From: Syntrophales bacterium | GTDB lineage: Bacteria > Desulfobacterota > Syntrophia > Syntrophales > UBA8958 | DNA: 5,215 nucleotides | Reading direction: 5' to 3' | Assembly: GCA_023231165.1 (NCBI GenBank) | Contig: JALNVY010000178.1 | Span: 1 to 5,215, forward strand | Shown: in pieces, positions 5,021 through 5,215 of the stretch | How the letters are laid out: each line of letters begins with the position of its first letter | How positions within the stretch are numbered: position 1 is the first letter of the stretch | Position numbers and translations under genes: made by a program | Notes under the pieces: generated by a model | The model's database searches: none | What the model saw: the letters and a program-made list of their open reading frames with translations, nothing else | Told to the model about the DNA's origin: nothing

Positions 5021-5215
5021 TCATATTTCGCACACCAACCGCTCTTCCCCGGAATATACATATCCGGCATTGCTCCGCACGTAGCCCAGAAGGGTTACAT
5101 TATACTTTCTGGCCAGGTTAACCGCGGCCGCCGTAGGCGTCGACCGGGAGACAAGAAGAGGGACGCCGAGCCGGATGACCTTGGTGATGATTTCCGAAGA
5201 AACCCTCCCGCTCAC
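5021..5215 (-). CDS. fdhD: Formate dehydrogenase accessory sulfurtransferase FdhD, C-terminal part (5' end outside window)
   Basis: The last 64 residues of FdhD, which passes sulfur from a cysteine desulfurase to the molybdenum or tungsten bis-guanylyl cofactor so that formate dehydrogenase becomes active. The C-terminal family pattern is plain: SGRVSSEIITKVIRLGVPLL, then SRSTPTAAAVNLARKYNVTLLGYVR and a closing YVYSGEERLV. This parallels the E. coli FdhD ending (GR-S-E-V-K, then AVEVAERCNLTLVGF). The GTG at the window edge is an internal Val of the SGR strand, not a start, so the gene continues beyond 5215. The catalytic CxxC loop of the family is in the missing N-terminal part and cannot be checked. 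The stop TGA at 5023-5021 is followed at once by the thiE leader region, so fdhD is probably upstream in the same transcript. Its presence suggests the organism makes a Mo/W formate dehydrogenase, fitting an anaerobe. Confidence 0.9.
   Translation of the reverse strand: MSGRVSSEIITKVIRLGVPLLVSRSTPTAAAVNLARKYNVTLLGYVRSNAGYVYSGEERLVCEI

Noticed and set aside
4985..5040. Thiamine (TPP) riboswitch upstream of thiE
   Set aside because: Only about 36 bases separate the fdhD stop from the preferred thiE start, too short for a TPP aptamer, and no THI-box-like sequence is seen. Any control would be upstream of the operon, outside the window.
1..5215. tRNA or rRNA genes, insertion sequences, CRISPR arrays, phage genes
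   Set aside because: The whole window is occupied by seven protein genes with short overlaps; I saw no spaced repeats, transposase motifs or tRNA-like folds.

Overview
The window is gene-packed: seven protein genes, with no gap longer than about 36 bases. It reads as a piece of an anaerobic bacterial chromosome with moderately high GC. The evidence is two Fe-S enzymes of the 2-hydroxyacyl-CoA dehydratase / double-cubane-cluster family, a formate dehydrogenase maturation factor (FdhD), and an unusual PP-loop/NFACT-R protein. A syntroph- or sulfate-reducer-like lineage (Desulfobacterota or a neighbour) is my guess from gene content only. No ribosomal RNA or marker gene is present to prove it.

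Left block, + strand (1-1558). Two tandem paralogs of the 2-hydroxyacyl-CoA dehydratase D-component family. The first is cut by the left edge, leaving its last 135 residues. The second is complete (387 aa) and starts at a TTG inside the 3' end of the first, behind a GGAGG ribosome binding site that is itself coding sequence of the first gene. Over the shared 135 residues they are about 72% identical (97/135 by hand count), and the last 26 residues are identical although the DNA differs at many silent sites.

Right block, - strand (5215 down to 1553). A tight apparent operon reads fdhD (3' part) -> thiE -> MFS transporter -> small P-loop NTPase -> ThiI-like PP-loop ATPase fused to an NFACT-R domain. 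The last three junctions are all 4-base ATGA stop/start overlaps. The fdhD/thiE junction holds the only possible non-coding gap, with a 14-base inverted repeat and an ATGA-positioned 19-codon frame. The two blocks converge and share a 6-base palindrome, TTATAA, that supplies the last Leu codon and stop of both genes.

How they may work together: FdhD handles sulfur transfer to the molybdenum/tungsten cofactor, ThiE makes thiamine phosphate, and the PP-loop/NFACT-R protein looks like an RNA-thiolation or sulfur-chemistry enzyme. The operon therefore leans toward cofactor and sulfur metabolism, with an uncharacterised NTPase and a transporter of unknown substrate embedded in it. That functional link is inference from gene order. 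The most original parts are the PP-loop/NFACT-R protein with its NTPase partner, and the translationally coupled double-cubane-type paralog pair.
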